From the NCBI RefSeq assembly GCF_002356295.1, contig NZ_AP018042.1, positions 5,240,361-5,304,360 of the forward strand: a stretch of 64,000 bases of DNA. Direction: 5' to 3'. The stretch comes from Labilibaculum antarcticum (GTDB lineage: Bacteria > Bacteroidota > Bacteroidia > Bacteroidales > Marinifilaceae). Below, in pieces: positions 15,887 through 25,624 of this stretch. Below the pieces are notes generated by a model that saw only the letters and a list, made by a program, of their open reading frames with translations, was not told the DNA's origin and made no database searches. Both the position numbers and the translations under genes were made by a program. The first letter of the stretch is position 1; each line of letters begins with the position of its first letter.

Positions 15887-18265
15887 TTATTTTTCGTACC
15901 CAAAAAGTTCGTATGTATAGGTGTCTCCTTTTTGCATATCGATAGGAATTATTTTATCCTGGTAAATTAGATTAAAACTATTCCTAAATTCAGAGCTAAT
16001 TATTGCTTTATCTAATTGGTTATTGCTCCAAAAGATATCCAATGTTAAACCTCCTCGTGCTTTTAAACCTGTTATTTTACCAGATTGCCATACTTTAGGC
16101 AATGCAGGTAATATCCGAATTGTATTTTTCTCGTTCGATTGCAGGAGCATTTCGCTAACACCAGCCGTGTATCCAAAATTTCCATCAATTTGGAATGGAG
16201 GATAAATATTAAAAAGGTTTTTTCCAATGGATTTTTTCAATAACAATTGAATGTGTTTATGTGCTTTGTCTCCATCTAGTAATCTGGCAAAACAATTTAT
16301 CAACCATACCCGACTCCATCCAGGTCCTGCTCCACCATTCTCTAAACGATGATTTAATGTTTTTTTAACGGCAATTATTAAATCTGGATTTTTTTCTCGA
16401 TCAACAAAATTTCCAGGATAAAATCCATATAAATGAGACATGTGTCTATGTCCTGGTTCTGGTTCCTTGTAAGCTCTATCCCATTCCAGTATTCGACCGT
16501 CATCACCAATAACAAAGCCTGGACGTAATTGGTTCTTTTGCTGTTTCACCTTTTTCACAAACTCGGTTTCGATATGTAGTATTTCACATGCTTTAAGGTA
16601 ATTCTCGAATACTTCGTAGATTATTTGCTGATCCATAGCACTACCTAAACAGGTGGCAACAGATTTCCCTTCGCTATTATAAAAGCTATTTTCTGGTGAA
16701 GTGGAAGGTGCAGAAATTAGCGTGCCATCTCTAGGATCTTCAATAATCCAATCGCTATAAAATCGAGCCACTTCTTGCATAGCAGGAAAAGCTCTTTCTT
16801 TTAAGAATTCATTATCTCTTGTATACTCATAATGTCGCCAGTAATGTTGCATTAACCAGCCTCCTGCCCCTATCGAGCAACCCCAATAAGCTGTAGGAGC
16901 TCTTAACCATGTTGATGCCCACAAATCAGTTGCATGTGGGATAAATGCACCTCTACAACCAAAATTTTTACTTGCTGTTACTTTTCCATTTTCAACTAAT
17001 CGATCAATATAGTCAAAAAGAGGATTATTAAGCTCGCCAAGATTTGTCATATCAGCAAGCCAGTAATTCATTTGTAAATTAATATTAAGATGGTAATCGG
17101 CATTCCATCTGGCTTGAATGTTCTCATTCCATAAACCTTGAAGATTAGCAGGATTTGTTCCTTCTCTTGATGAAGAGATGAGCAAATAACGTCCATATTT
17201 AAACAGTAATGCCTCTAATCCTAAATCGACAGCACCATTTTTCACTCTTTCAATTCTCTGGTTCGTAGGAATGGAATTCAAATCATTGTTGCCTAGTTGA
17301 AATTTTAGTCTTGAATAGAGGCTTTGATAATCTTCGCAATGTTCTTTTTTTAAAACGTCAAAACTTTTTGAACCAATAGCTACCAAATCATTTTTGTTCT
17401 GTTTGCTGTATTCGTCAAAGTAATAAGAAGAATTAGAAACTAAATAAAGGGTTGCCTTTTTTACCTTTTTCAATTCAAGATAATCTTCGCCTTTTTGTAC
17501 GATACCACCCTCATTATTTATTTTTAACCTCGTTTCAAATTGAACACCTTCTAAAATGGGAGCGGATTTTGAATTAAATTCCCCTCCACGTTGCGTTACT
17601 TCTCCTTGCATCAGAAGGAGGCCGTCATTCGTTGTAAGTGTTTTGGCTGTTTTAAATCCATTGTCGTTTGGTCTACTAAGTCTAAGCTTAGCATTTAATC
17701 CTTCTGGTGCTTCTGAAGTCAGTTGAATAATTATGGCTTTATGAGGATGAGAAACAAACACTTGTTCTGTAACGAGTGAACCATTCGACTTATAGGAAAC
17801 TAGTAAGCTTGCTTCACTAATATTTAACTCTCTTCGATAATCAGTTATGTTTTCATGATCGAAATCAATAAACAAATCTCCTAAGGTTTGATGTGACCTA
17901 ACTACCCTTTTTCGGGATAACTTATTTACAAAAAGCTGATCAGCCTCTTCGTTATTCCCCTCAAATAATAAGGCTCTAATCTTGTCAATATCGTTTTTAT
18001 TCCCTTCAGGTTCGTTCCAATCGGAGCTCCCTGCCGGCCACATAGAATCATCATTTAATTGAATACGTTCGTTAGACGTATTTCCAAATACCATAACTCC
18101 TAACTTACCATTGCCCAAGGGTAAAGCTTCGTTCCAACTATTGGCGGGTTCCTTATACCATAATAAATCATCATGGGGCTTTTCTTGAGGATGACAAGCT
18201 ATCAATAAGAAGGCTAATAGAACATTAGCGTATTTAATAAGTTGTTTATTGAAGTTGTGTATCAT
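15887..18265 (-). CDS. GH95 alpha-L-fucosidase / alpha-L-galactosidase, lipoprotein
   Basis: This 792-residue enzyme belongs to glycoside hydrolase family 95. It has a lipoprotein signal ending at C24 (LLIAC), the family N-terminal domain (NEALPLGNGKLGVMVFGN) and an (alpha/alpha)6 catalytic domain. The expected catalytic residues are present. The asparagine pair in NINLQMNYW (N394/N396) and the aspartate of QIDGNFG (D694) match the base system of the Bifidobacterium AfcA enzyme. The glutamate of STSPENSF (E525) matches its acid. GH95 enzymes invert terminal alpha-linked L-fucose or, in some subfamilies, alpha-L-galactose. Among sulfatases, GH2, GH16 and GH43 genes, either sugar fits; alpha-L-galactose would point to an agar/porphyran-type glycan. 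It is the last gene of the downstream arm of PUL A. The length is normal and no key residue is missing. Confidence 0.92.
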   Translation of the reverse strand: MIHNFNKQLIKYANVLLAFLLIACHPQEKPHDDLLWYKEPANSWNEALPLGNGKLGVMVFGNTSNERIQLNDDSMWPAGSSDWNEPEGNKNDIDKIRALLFEGNNEEADQLFVNKLSRKRVVRSHQTLGDLFIDFDHENITDYRRELNISEASLLVSYKSNGSLVTEQVFVSHPHKAIIIQLTSEAPEGLNAKLRLSRPNDNGFKTAKTLTTNDGLLLMQGEVTQRGGEFNSKSAPILEGVQFETRLKINNEGGIVQKGEDYLELKKVKKATLYLVSNSSYYFDEYSKQNKNDLVAIGSKSFDVLKKEHCEDYQSLYSRLKFQLGNNDLNSIPTNQRIERVKNGAVDLGLEALLFKYGRYLLISSSREGTNPANLQGLWNENIQARWNADYHLNINLQMNYWLADMTNLGELNNPLFDYIDRLVENGKVTASKNFGCRGAFIPHATDLWASTWLRAPTAYWGCSIGAGGWLMQHYWRHYEYTRDNEFLKERAFPAMQEVARFYSDWIIEDPRDGTLISAPSTSPENSFYNSEGKSVATCLGSAMDQQIIYEVFENYLKACEILHIETEFVKKVKQQKNQLRPGFVIGDDGRILEWDRAYKEPEPGHRHMSHLYGFYPGNFVDREKNPDLIIAVKKTLNHRLENGGAGPGWSRVWLINCFARLLDGDKAHKHIQLLLKKSIGKNLFNIYPPFQIDGNFGYTAGVSEMLLQSNEKNTIRILPALPKVWQSGKITGLKARGGLTLDIFWSNNQLDKAIISSEFRNSFNLIYQDKIIPIDMQKGDTYTYELFGYEK

Positions 18266-18368
18266 TACTATTTATTAAATGGTTTTTTTGACAATAAGTG
18301 CCAACCTGGTTCAAATAAGAGGTTGTAGAATTATTATTTGACTATCAAGCTTTAAATAGTTTCTCTAT

Positions 18369-19955
18369 TTAGTTTTTAATCGGAGGTAATAAAGATTTTT
18401 CATCCCGGAACCACCCATTTTTAAAATCTCCATTGCACTCTTTGCTTAGTAGTTTTATTAATTGTTCTGCTTTTTCTTGATTCTCGGTAATCAAGTTCTT
18501 TTCTTCCCTATAATCATTCGGAAGAAAGTATAACTGAAAAATATCTTTAGGGGCAAAATACCGTAGCTTCCAACCAGCCTTTGTCACCAATGCCGGTCCC
18601 AAATACGAAGAATATACCACATAGTCATGCGGTTTGCTTTTTTCACCAAGCAAGGTGGGTAAATAAGAAACGCCATCTTTGGCGGTAGGCAAGCTAAATC
18701 CTACCAAATCGGCCATTGTTGAAATGAAATCGTAATTTGCAACTAAGGCATTGGAACTAACCCCTTTCTCAATCTTTTCGGGCCAGCTTACAATTAAAGG
18801 CACTCGCACCCCACCTTCCCAATTGCTTCTTTTGATACCCGCCATTCCATCATTTCCATCAAATACGTCGCCTGCCAGACCGCTGTAATATTTGGTGGTG
18901 ATATCATCGAAAAATTCTCCAGTTTTCATATTTCTTGTCGGCTTTAGTATTCGACCTTCCTGTGCGTAATAAATTTCATGGCCATTATCTGCACTAAAGA
19001 CAAGTATTGTATTTTTATCCAGCCCTAATTTTTTGAGTTCAGTCATAATCATCCCAACATGATCATCAAGCATTTTTACCATAGAGGCATATTCTTTTTC
19101 GATTTGGGTTAATCTGCTATCATTTAGAAACTCATCGTCCACTTTTGGAATCGCAACTGGTCCGTGTGGTAATTGCGTGGGATGGTAAAGAAAAAAAGGT
19201 CTGTCTTTGTTCTCTCGAATAAAATTCAGGATCTTTTCCAAAAACAAATTTTGAGAATATACAGCTTTACCTTCCCTATTCCACCGCTCTTCAAATGTTT
19301 TATCAGTTTCCCTCTCTATACTTTTTCCACAATCTACTCGTGTATTGCCTTCGATGTATTCCAATTTTCCATTTTCAAAAAGAAATGGAGGATAAAACCC
19401 ATGACATCTTACATGATCTAAATAGCCATAATAGTAATCCCAGCCATGCCGTTTCATTTGCTTGTCGGTTACAGAGAATCCCCATTCAAGCTTGCCTATT
19501 TCTCCTGTTGTATATTCTGAATTCTTAAAAACCTCAGCCAAAAAAACTTCATCGTCAGGAATCGGACCATATTGGTCATTGAGTTTCCTCTCTATTTCCT
19601 CCTGATTCATCGCACCTGAAGATATTTTCAGATAAGCTCCCCCATGACTTAACTTCCAGCGATCATTATGGCAGTCATGATAACCTGTAAGAAGACTTGC
19701 TCTCGCTGGAGCGCATAACATACATCCATAGGCATTTTCGAAACGCATTCCTTGACTAGCCAGCTTGTCAATATTGGGGGTTTTAATTATTTTCTGACCT
19801 TCAACCGAAAGCAATCCACGCCCCAAGTCGTCAGCATAAATAAATATGACATTTGGCTTAGAGCGGTTTAGTGTGTCCGAATTATTTGATGGTGCTCCTT
19901 GAACGAAACCAAATAACAGGATTCCTACGCATAATAAGTAGCATTTAATTCTCAT
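18369..19955 (-). CDS. S1 family sulfatase (arylsulfatase type), secreted
   Basis: The 528-residue protein has a signal peptide (residues 1-20) and the alkaline phosphatase-fold sulfatase core. The metal-binding pair D42/D43 lies in YADDLG. The formylglycine motif is CAPARASLLTG, with C81 and R85 as catalytic centre. Downstream elements include LEWGFSV, HPTQLPHGP and FSADNGHE (second metal-binding aspartate-asparagine). C81 must be converted to formylglycine by a maturase that is not encoded in this window. The enzyme hydrolyses a sulfate ester on the polysaccharide of PUL A; the regiospecificity cannot be read from the sequence. It lies between the sulfatase-GH16 fusion and GH95, all in the same direction with 100-180-base gaps, so they may form one operon. 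Confidence 0.92.
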   Translation of the reverse strand: MRIKCYLLCVGILLFGFVQGAPSNNSDTLNRSKPNVIFIYADDLGRGLLSVEGQKIIKTPNIDKLASQGMRFENAYGCMLCAPARASLLTGYHDCHNDRWKLSHGGAYLKISSGAMNQEEIERKLNDQYGPIPDDEVFLAEVFKNSEYTTGEIGKLEWGFSVTDKQMKRHGWDYYYGYLDHVRCHGFYPPFLFENGKLEYIEGNTRVDCGKSIERETDKTFEERWNREGKAVYSQNLFLEKILNFIRENKDRPFFLYHPTQLPHGPVAIPKVDDEFLNDSRLTQIEKEYASMVKMLDDHVGMIMTELKKLGLDKNTILVFSADNGHEIYYAQEGRILKPTRNMKTGEFFDDITTKYYSGLAGDVFDGNDGMAGIKRSNWEGGVRVPLIVSWPEKIEKGVSSNALVANYDFISTMADLVGFSLPTAKDGVSYLPTLLGEKSKPHDYVVYSSYLGPALVTKAGWKLRYFAPKDIFQLYFLPNDYREEKNLITENQEKAEQLIKLLSKECNGDFKNGWFRDEKSLLPPIKN

Positions 19956-20132
19956 CTTGAAAGATTTTCAAAATTTCATCCCAAACCATTTTTGCCATTA
20001 AAAAAACAGGCTATTATTTAAGATATTCCATCCCGCTTTTATGATCTATTCTCTACATAAAAAAAGAGTATCTAAAATAGAACAACTTAGCCAAGCCTTT
20101 AATGTTCCTTATTTCAGACACTCTATATGTAA

Positions 20133-22349
20133 TTATTTTTTCTGATAAACTCTTACGTAATCTACTTCGTATTTTCCAGGGAAACTGGTTTCAGAAGGGT
20201 CTCCTCCATTAGAGCCTATCGCTAAATTAAGAAGAATATAATGTTCTTGACTAAATGGATTAAATCCATCTGCACATATCGTTTTATTTAAATCTATTAC
20301 ATTCAACAATTCATCATCCAAGTAAATTCGAATATACTCTTCTGTCCAGTCCATTTTCCAAATGTGAAACTTCTCAGCCCAGTCTTTCTCTTTTTCGAGA
20401 AACTTCTGAAAAGGCACCTTTTCAGAATCCCAAACAACCTGATGTTTGGAATCGGCCCAAGCTGCATTTGCCAATATTTTAGCTACCCCTTCATGTCTGT
20501 AGAATTCCATGATATCAATTTCACCATTGGCAGGCCACTTTTTATCGATACCTAAAGTCCATATAGCTGGCCACATCCCCATTCGAGGGTCTATTTTAGC
20601 TCTTACTTCTATAATGCCGTATTGAAAACTGAACTTGTCTTTTGTCCTAATACTAGAAGAGGTATATCTCGCGTATTTCCTGTTTACTCGCCAATTCTTA
20701 CTGTTTTTTTTGTATTCAGGATTTTTAAGCTTTTGTTTTCTTCCTTCAATTACCAGTGCACCACCATATACATTTGCATTATCTGATTGGTACCATTGCA
20801 ATTCATTATTTCGTACAAATCCTTCTTCATAAGACCAATATTTTGAATTTGGTTTCCCCTTCTGGTCAAATTCTTCTGCCCAAAGTAATTGATACTCGTC
20901 AGGTACTTGTGCACCAAGTGTATCCACATTAAAAGGACTTAGCATAGCATACCTTTCAGGGTGAAGTTTATCATATTTTTCTCCCTCCATTAAACCAAAG
21001 AAAACGGGATCTTTCATTTCACTTTCCCAAGATTGATATCTTGATTTCATATCCGAATAGTGATTCTCATCACTTAATGCAAGTGAATTCTTTTCACCGA
21101 TATCCTCCTTTAAGTTGTAGATTTCATCGGTAACAGATTTATATTTCACCAATTTATGATCTCCAAATCGGGCTGCATACGCTTTTTGATCGTATTTGCG
21201 CCAAAACAATTGTTTATGCGGTTGTCCTATGTTCTCGCCATTGATATAGGGAACCAAATTAACACCATCCAACTTATTTTTCGGAGTAGCTTCCGCATAG
21301 GCCACGACAGTTGCAAAAATATCAAGAGAACTTACCGTTTTATCGTAAACCATTCCTGCTGGAATTTTCGCTGGCCATTGCATCGCAAAAGGAACATGAA
21401 TACCACCTTCATACAGACTGCTTTTCCCATCTCTCAATTCACCATTATCTGATGCATTATCGTGTTCTGGTCCACCATTATCCGATAAAAAGAAAACAAT
21501 GGTATTTTCGTTAATTCCAAGCTCTTCTAACTTATCGAGGACCTTACCAACGCCATCATCGACAGCACTCACCATAGCAGCATAAGTCCTTCTTTTTTCA
21601 TTTTTAATATGAGAAAATCGTTTTAAATATTTCTCTGTTGCCTGCAAAGGTGTATGGGGTGCATTATATGCTAAATACATAAAAAATGGTGCATCTGCCT
21701 TGCGTTCAATAAAGGAGACAGCTTCGCGACTTAAAGCATCTGTAAGATATTCCTTTTCGTCAACTCTGCCATCGTCTTGCATTAAACGAGTATTGTATGC
21801 ATCGTACTGAGCTCTAATTTCACTTACATCATTTAATGTCCATTTTTCTGGAAAGTAATTATGCCCACCACTTAAGAAACCATAAAACTCATCAAATCCT
21901 CTTCTCAGCGGATATTGTGATTTATTCGAGCCTAAATGCCATTTTCCTAATGCCATGCTTTGATAAGCTGAGCGGGACAGTACCTTAGCCAATGTTTCTT
22001 CGGTAGATGGTAGACCTTGAGCTGTATCCCTTGGTGCACATAATGGGTTTCGTCCAAACCCAAATCGGTCTTGATATCTACCAGTTATAATACCTGCTCT
22101 GCTAGGTCCACAAACAGCATAGGTTACATAGCCATTGGTGAATTTAACGCCATTTTGTGCTATTCTATCAATATTAGGTGTAGGGATATCTTTACAACCG
22201 TTAAATCCTACATCTCCATACCCTTGATCGTCCGTTAGTATGACAATAACATTAGGTTTCTCCTGTGCTTTAAGTGTGTTGGTTCCCATTAGTATTGCTA
22301 CCAACATCATTCCAGTCAGGAGGATATTTGTAATATTTTTTCTGATCAT
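20133..22349 (-). CDS. Bifunctional sulfatase-GH16 fusion enzyme
   Basis: The 738-residue protein fuses two catalytic domains behind a signal peptide (residues 1-28). Residues about 31-465 are an S1 sulfatase: metal pair D40/D41 (LTDDQGYGD), formylglycine motif CGPSRAG with C80, GKWHLG at 136-140, and FLSDNGGPEHD near 288-297. Residues about 485-738 are a GH16 beta-jelly-roll glycanase with catalytic motif EIDIME (nucleophile E610, acid/base E615) and the preceding MWPAIWTLG. The M between D and E is typical of laminarinase-like GH16 subfamilies, which also include endo-beta-galactosidases. Both active sites look complete. The start overlaps the stop of the upstream beta-helix gene (ATGA). 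Removal of sulfate and cutting of the beta-linked backbone by one secreted chain is the likely role. The substrate could be a sulfated galactan, but a beta-glucan cannot be excluded from sequence alone. Confidence 0.9.
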   Translation of the reverse strand: MIRKNITNILLTGMMLVAILMGTNTLKAQEKPNVIVILTDDQGYGDVGFNGCKDIPTPNIDRIAQNGVKFTNGYVTYAVCGPSRAGIITGRYQDRFGFGRNPLCAPRDTAQGLPSTEETLAKVLSRSAYQSMALGKWHLGSNKSQYPLRRGFDEFYGFLSGGHNYFPEKWTLNDVSEIRAQYDAYNTRLMQDDGRVDEKEYLTDALSREAVSFIERKADAPFFMYLAYNAPHTPLQATEKYLKRFSHIKNEKRRTYAAMVSAVDDGVGKVLDKLEELGINENTIVFFLSDNGGPEHDNASDNGELRDGKSSLYEGGIHVPFAMQWPAKIPAGMVYDKTVSSLDIFATVVAYAEATPKNKLDGVNLVPYINGENIGQPHKQLFWRKYDQKAYAARFGDHKLVKYKSVTDEIYNLKEDIGEKNSLALSDENHYSDMKSRYQSWESEMKDPVFFGLMEGEKYDKLHPERYAMLSPFNVDTLGAQVPDEYQLLWAEEFDQKGKPNSKYWSYEEGFVRNNELQWYQSDNANVYGGALVIEGRKQKLKNPEYKKNSKNWRVNRKYARYTSSSIRTKDKFSFQYGIIEVRAKIDPRMGMWPAIWTLGIDKKWPANGEIDIMEFYRHEGVAKILANAAWADSKHQVVWDSEKVPFQKFLEKEKDWAEKFHIWKMDWTEEYIRIYLDDELLNVIDLNKTICADGFNPFSQEHYILLNLAIGSNGGDPSETSFPGKYEVDYVRVYQKK

Positions 22350-24001
22350 CTTATATTCTTTAATTCAATCGCTCCCATATCTGGAAGTCCTTTGATTTTA
22401 TTTCCTAAAATATCATATTCGACCTTTAAGCCTATGGATAAACCAATGCTATCATTTGGAATATTGAATATCTCCATCCCTTTATTCTTAATAAGCTTCG
22501 CATGAATAGGTATATAATCCTCAATTTGGTCTCCTCCGGCATTCATAAAGTCAGGACTTCCAATAACCCCTTGTTCATCTTGTATTGGTAGTTCCTTAGG
22601 CCAATTACTTTGTTTCAAGTATAGATTATTTTGAAATACTAAGTTTTCTATATTAGTTTCACTCTCCTTTTCAGGATTGTATTGATCGCCTAAGACGGCA
22701 TTAGTTTCGCCTTCAATACAGAATATATTATTGGCAATAAATATCCCTGAAGCCCCATTATCAATGGCTATATTCGCTTTGATAGCCTTATTCACATAGA
22801 TGGTATTGTTATAAAAATAGGTATTAAATGGCCCACTGCGTTTTCTTTTGCCATTGTAACCACTTAACCAAAATATTTTTCCTTCCTGAAATGCCCCATT
22901 TTCGCCTTTAACCCGGTAACCATCATTTACACTAATATTGTACCGATAAGCGCAATTGTAATTATTGCCTAATATCTCGCAAAATCCACCAGCATTATTA
23001 GCGCTAAAATTATATTGCAAGACAATGTTCTTACAGTTATAATCAATATGCGCTCCGGCAGAATCACCAGGACCTTTTGCGTTTAAAAAATGATTTTTTT
23101 CAATTAGTACCTCATTGGATCCCCAAGTCCACAAACAACTCCCACGTCCCCATTTTCTTGAATCATTATTACTTCCCGAATAATTAATGAAATTATTACG
23201 AACCAAAACATTTTCGACACCTGACATTTGAATCCCAGGGCCTCCTGTCTCCAATACCGTATTATTTTTTATTTCAATATTCCGAAGACTATGCTTTTCT
23301 GTTTTACTAGTCAATTTAATCCCAGTATGCGCAATATTTTTAACTACACAGCCTTCTATTTTAATACCATTCATGAAAGCTCCCTCACATGTATTAATGA
23401 AACGAATACCCCAGCCATAATTTTGGGATCCATTGGCAGTTTTTACTTCATTGACCCCTCTTAAAAATCCTTTCTCTTCGAAAAACACATCGTTTACCAG
23501 TAAATTTTTAAGATAGATGTGTTCATAACTTCCTCTTTTACTCAGCATAACCAGAACACCACATCGCATCAGTTCCTTCTCATTTCTATCGTAGGAAGCT
23601 CCTCCATTGGCTGAGATGCTAATATTTTCAAATTCGACAAAACTGCAATTTTCCAATAAAATTCCATTTAAATTGCCTTTGGCGTCAATATTTGCTCTCT
23701 GATTGTTTCTAGTATTATCGATTGGATAGCTGGCAATTACAATTGGCCTTTTCTGACTTCCATGTACATCTCTTAATTCTAAGGAACCATAAAAGGTGCA
23801 GTCAGAAACGAGCAATAGACTATCTCCCGGGTAAAAATTGAGAGAACTTAACTTATCCAAACTTTTAAAAGGAGAATAAATTCTAGTTCCAGTGTTATCA
23901 TCATTCCCTATTTTTGAATTCACATAATAAGTTTTAGCTGTCACTTCGAATCCTGAACTGATTAGTAAAACAAGCAATGTAATATGTACAATTATTCGCA
24001 T
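22346..24001 (-). CDS. Secreted right-handed parallel beta-helix protein, possible glycanase or lyase
   Basis: From the ATG at 24001 the protein has 551 residues with a clear signal peptide (RIIVHITLLVLLISSGFEVTA). A further upstream ATG at 24028 is possible but places charged residues before the signal. The mature protein starts with YYVNSKIGNDDNTGT..PFKSL, typical of pectate-lyase-like beta-helix proteins. It continues with many short repeats of the type IEIKNNTVLETGGPGIQM and VLVRNNFI, that is, rungs of a beta-helix with asparagine ladders. Several families share this fold (polysaccharide lyases and glycoside hydrolases such as GH28, GH120 and GH141), and I cannot assign one. Its last four bases overlap the start of the sulfatase-GH16 fusion, so the two products are made together and probably act on the same glycan. 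Confidence 0.82.
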   Translation of the reverse strand: MRIIVHITLLVLLISSGFEVTAKTYYVNSKIGNDDNTGTRIYSPFKSLDKLSSLNFYPGDSLLLVSDCTFYGSLELRDVHGSQKRPIVIASYPIDNTRNNQRANIDAKGNLNGILLENCSFVEFENISISANGGASYDRNEKELMRCGVLVMLSKRGSYEHIYLKNLLVNDVFFEEKGFLRGVNEVKTANGSQNYGWGIRFINTCEGAFMNGIKIEGCVVKNIAHTGIKLTSKTEKHSLRNIEIKNNTVLETGGPGIQMSGVENVLVRNNFINYSGSNNDSRKWGRGSCLWTWGSNEVLIEKNHFLNAKGPGDSAGAHIDYNCKNIVLQYNFSANNAGGFCEILGNNYNCAYRYNISVNDGYRVKGENGAFQEGKIFWLSGYNGKRKRSGPFNTYFYNNTIYVNKAIKANIAIDNGASGIFIANNIFCIEGETNAVLGDQYNPEKESETNIENLVFQNNLYLKQSNWPKELPIQDEQGVIGSPDFMNAGGDQIEDYIPIHAKLIKNKGMEIFNIPNDSIGLSIGLKVEYDILGNKIKGLPDMGAIELKNIR

Positions 24002-24132
24002 CCTTTCTCTCTTTTTAATTTCATGCAAATCGCTATAAATAAAATAGTTTACTACTAATTTTATTTTTTCACCAAAGCTTCATTATTTTAAAAATATCAG
24101 AATTCCACTTTGTTGTTAATTTCAATCATCTT

Positions 24133-25143
24133 TTAATTAACATTCCACTCCTTGTGCCATGTGATTTTTGCTTTCCCCTTTTCAAAAGTCATAGGTAACC
24201 ACACATAGCGTGAATCTTCCAAATTGGTTTTATTCCATCTATCTCCCATATAGATATACTCACCTTTTCTATTTGGATTGGGCAGTACGTAAGTGCTTTG
24301 TGAGGTAAATGTTTTATCTGCATCCAAACCTTCGCAAGGATCATATACCGTTTTCCAATCCCCCATCACAGAATCGCAAATAGAAATTTGTGCAGGGTTT
24401 GGCGACCAACCTGTACAGCCGGATGAAATCATATAATATTGCCCCTTGTGCTTCCAAACTGCTGGAGCCTCACGGGATTCCATTTCTAAAATCCGTTTGT
24501 ATTTTCCTGATGGTGCTGTATATTCATCGTTTAACAAACTAACATGCATAGTTTTATTATTCTCTGAAGAATAAAAATGATAAGCTTTTCCATCATTATC
24601 TTTAAACAAAGTCATATCCCTACTCATAGAGGCGTTTGGACGCATGCTTTTTAAGTATGTAAATGGCCCCTGAGGTGTATCACTAATTGCAACGCCAGCT
24701 CTGGCACACTGATAATCTTCGGAGTCGATGTGCATCCACATAACAAACTTCTGTGTTTTATCGTTATAGATGACTTTGGGCCTTTCAATTACTTTGGACG
24801 TGTGCAGATCGTGAGTCAAATCAATTTTCGCCGCTGCTAATGCCACGCCTTCGTGCTTCCAGTTTACCAAATCTTGAGAAGAATAGCAGTTTACACCGCC
24901 AGCATTACATCGGTAGCATTCCCAATCTAAATAGGGAACGCGCCAAGTTTCACCTTGCTTCATTTCCCCATACCAATAGTAGGTGCCTTCATGAAGTAAA
25001 ATTCCACCTCCATGGGCATTTATTGGATTTCCATCAATATCCTTAAAGATTTCTCCTGGTTGAATTTTGGCTTGTTCCACTTCCGAACACGAAAATAATG
25101 TGAAAATCAATCCCAAAACCAATCCTATTTTACCTACACCCAT
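24133..25143 (-). CDS. GH43 enzyme, probably exo-galactosidase type (subfamily 24/34-like), lipoprotein
   Basis: From the ATG at 25143 the protein has 336 residues with a lipoprotein signal ending at C19 (TLFSC). An upstream ATG at 25185 is less likely because it delays the signal. The five-bladed beta-propeller pattern of GH43 is clear: NAHGGGILLHEGTYYWYGE, VNCYSSQDLVNWKHEG, ERPKVIYN, MSRDMTLFKDNDG and REAPAVWKHKGQYYMISSG. The AHGGG start and the glutamates E120 (ERP) and E225 (EAPA) resemble exo-beta-1,3-galactanases of subfamily 24, which lack the usual catalytic aspartate base; subfamily 34 is an alternative. The gene follows susD by 439 bases and is related to the GH43 gene at 41353. Release of terminal galactose from the sulfated polysaccharide or its side chains is the inferred role. 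Confidence 0.85.
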   Translation of the reverse strand: MGVGKIGLVLGLIFTLFSCSEVEQAKIQPGEIFKDIDGNPINAHGGGILLHEGTYYWYGEMKQGETWRVPYLDWECYRCNAGGVNCYSSQDLVNWKHEGVALAAAKIDLTHDLHTSKVIERPKVIYNDKTQKFVMWMHIDSEDYQCARAGVAISDTPQGPFTYLKSMRPNASMSRDMTLFKDNDGKAYHFYSSENNKTMHVSLLNDEYTAPSGKYKRILEMESREAPAVWKHKGQYYMISSGCTGWSPNPAQISICDSVMGDWKTVYDPCEGLDADKTFTSQSTYVLPNPNRKGEYIYMGDRWNKTNLEDSRYVWLPMTFEKGKAKITWHKEWNVN

Positions 25144-25185
25144 TATAGTTATACTTTTATTTCGATAGATCTGACAACTTTCCAT

Positions 25186-25564
25186 TCGATCAATCTTCTG
25201 TTCTTTTATATGTCTTTTTCTTTATCTCCACATTATCCATATCAAGTGATAACATTTACAAATCTGATGTTCCTTCGGGTTCTTTCTATTTCAAATCGTT
25301 AATCATAGCATTTTCTATTTAATGCTAGTGAGATAAATTAGCAGATTTAATTATTATTTTTTAAAAAAATCGATTGCCTCTTTAATGTTTTTATTCAGAA
25401 AGATTTATCAAACTTACCATACTACTCAACTTAAGAATAATTACGCTACCTGATATTTTTCAAAAGAACATCGACAATGTATTTTCGAAGTGTACAATAG
25501 TTTTACTGTGTATTTTTATTCTTGAAGAAATAGAAACAGGTATAAAAATATGGTTGAAAATTTA
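25186..25564. other. Intergenic region between the SusD and GH43 genes of PUL A
   Basis: About 380 AT-rich bases with no reading frame that looks coding. One TAnnTTTG match on the minus strand (around 25409-25416) lacks a TTTG at the right distance, so no promoter is claimed. The region follows a strong hairpin, so the enzymes downstream may depend on read-through or on a separate promoter here. Confidence 0.4.
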
Positions 25565-25593
25565 TTCCGGAGGTAGATGATATACCTCCGGAA
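25565..25593 (-). terminator. Perfect 11-bp hairpin after susD of PUL A
   Basis: TTCCGGAGGTA (25565-25575) and TACCTCCGGAA (25583-25593) are exact complements around a 7-base loop, 32 bases after the susD stop. On the minus strand TAAATTTTC follows. This is a strong terminator, attenuator or RNA-stabilising hairpin that would raise susCD expression above that of the downstream enzymes. Confidence 0.75.
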
Positions 25594-25624
25594 CTATTTA
25601 TCAAACAATCTTATTCAAAGTATA

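Noticed and set aside
25409-25416. TAnnTTTG match on the minus strand upstream of the GH43 gene
   Set aside because: No TTTG at 19-21 bases upstream, so it does not meet the promoter consensus.
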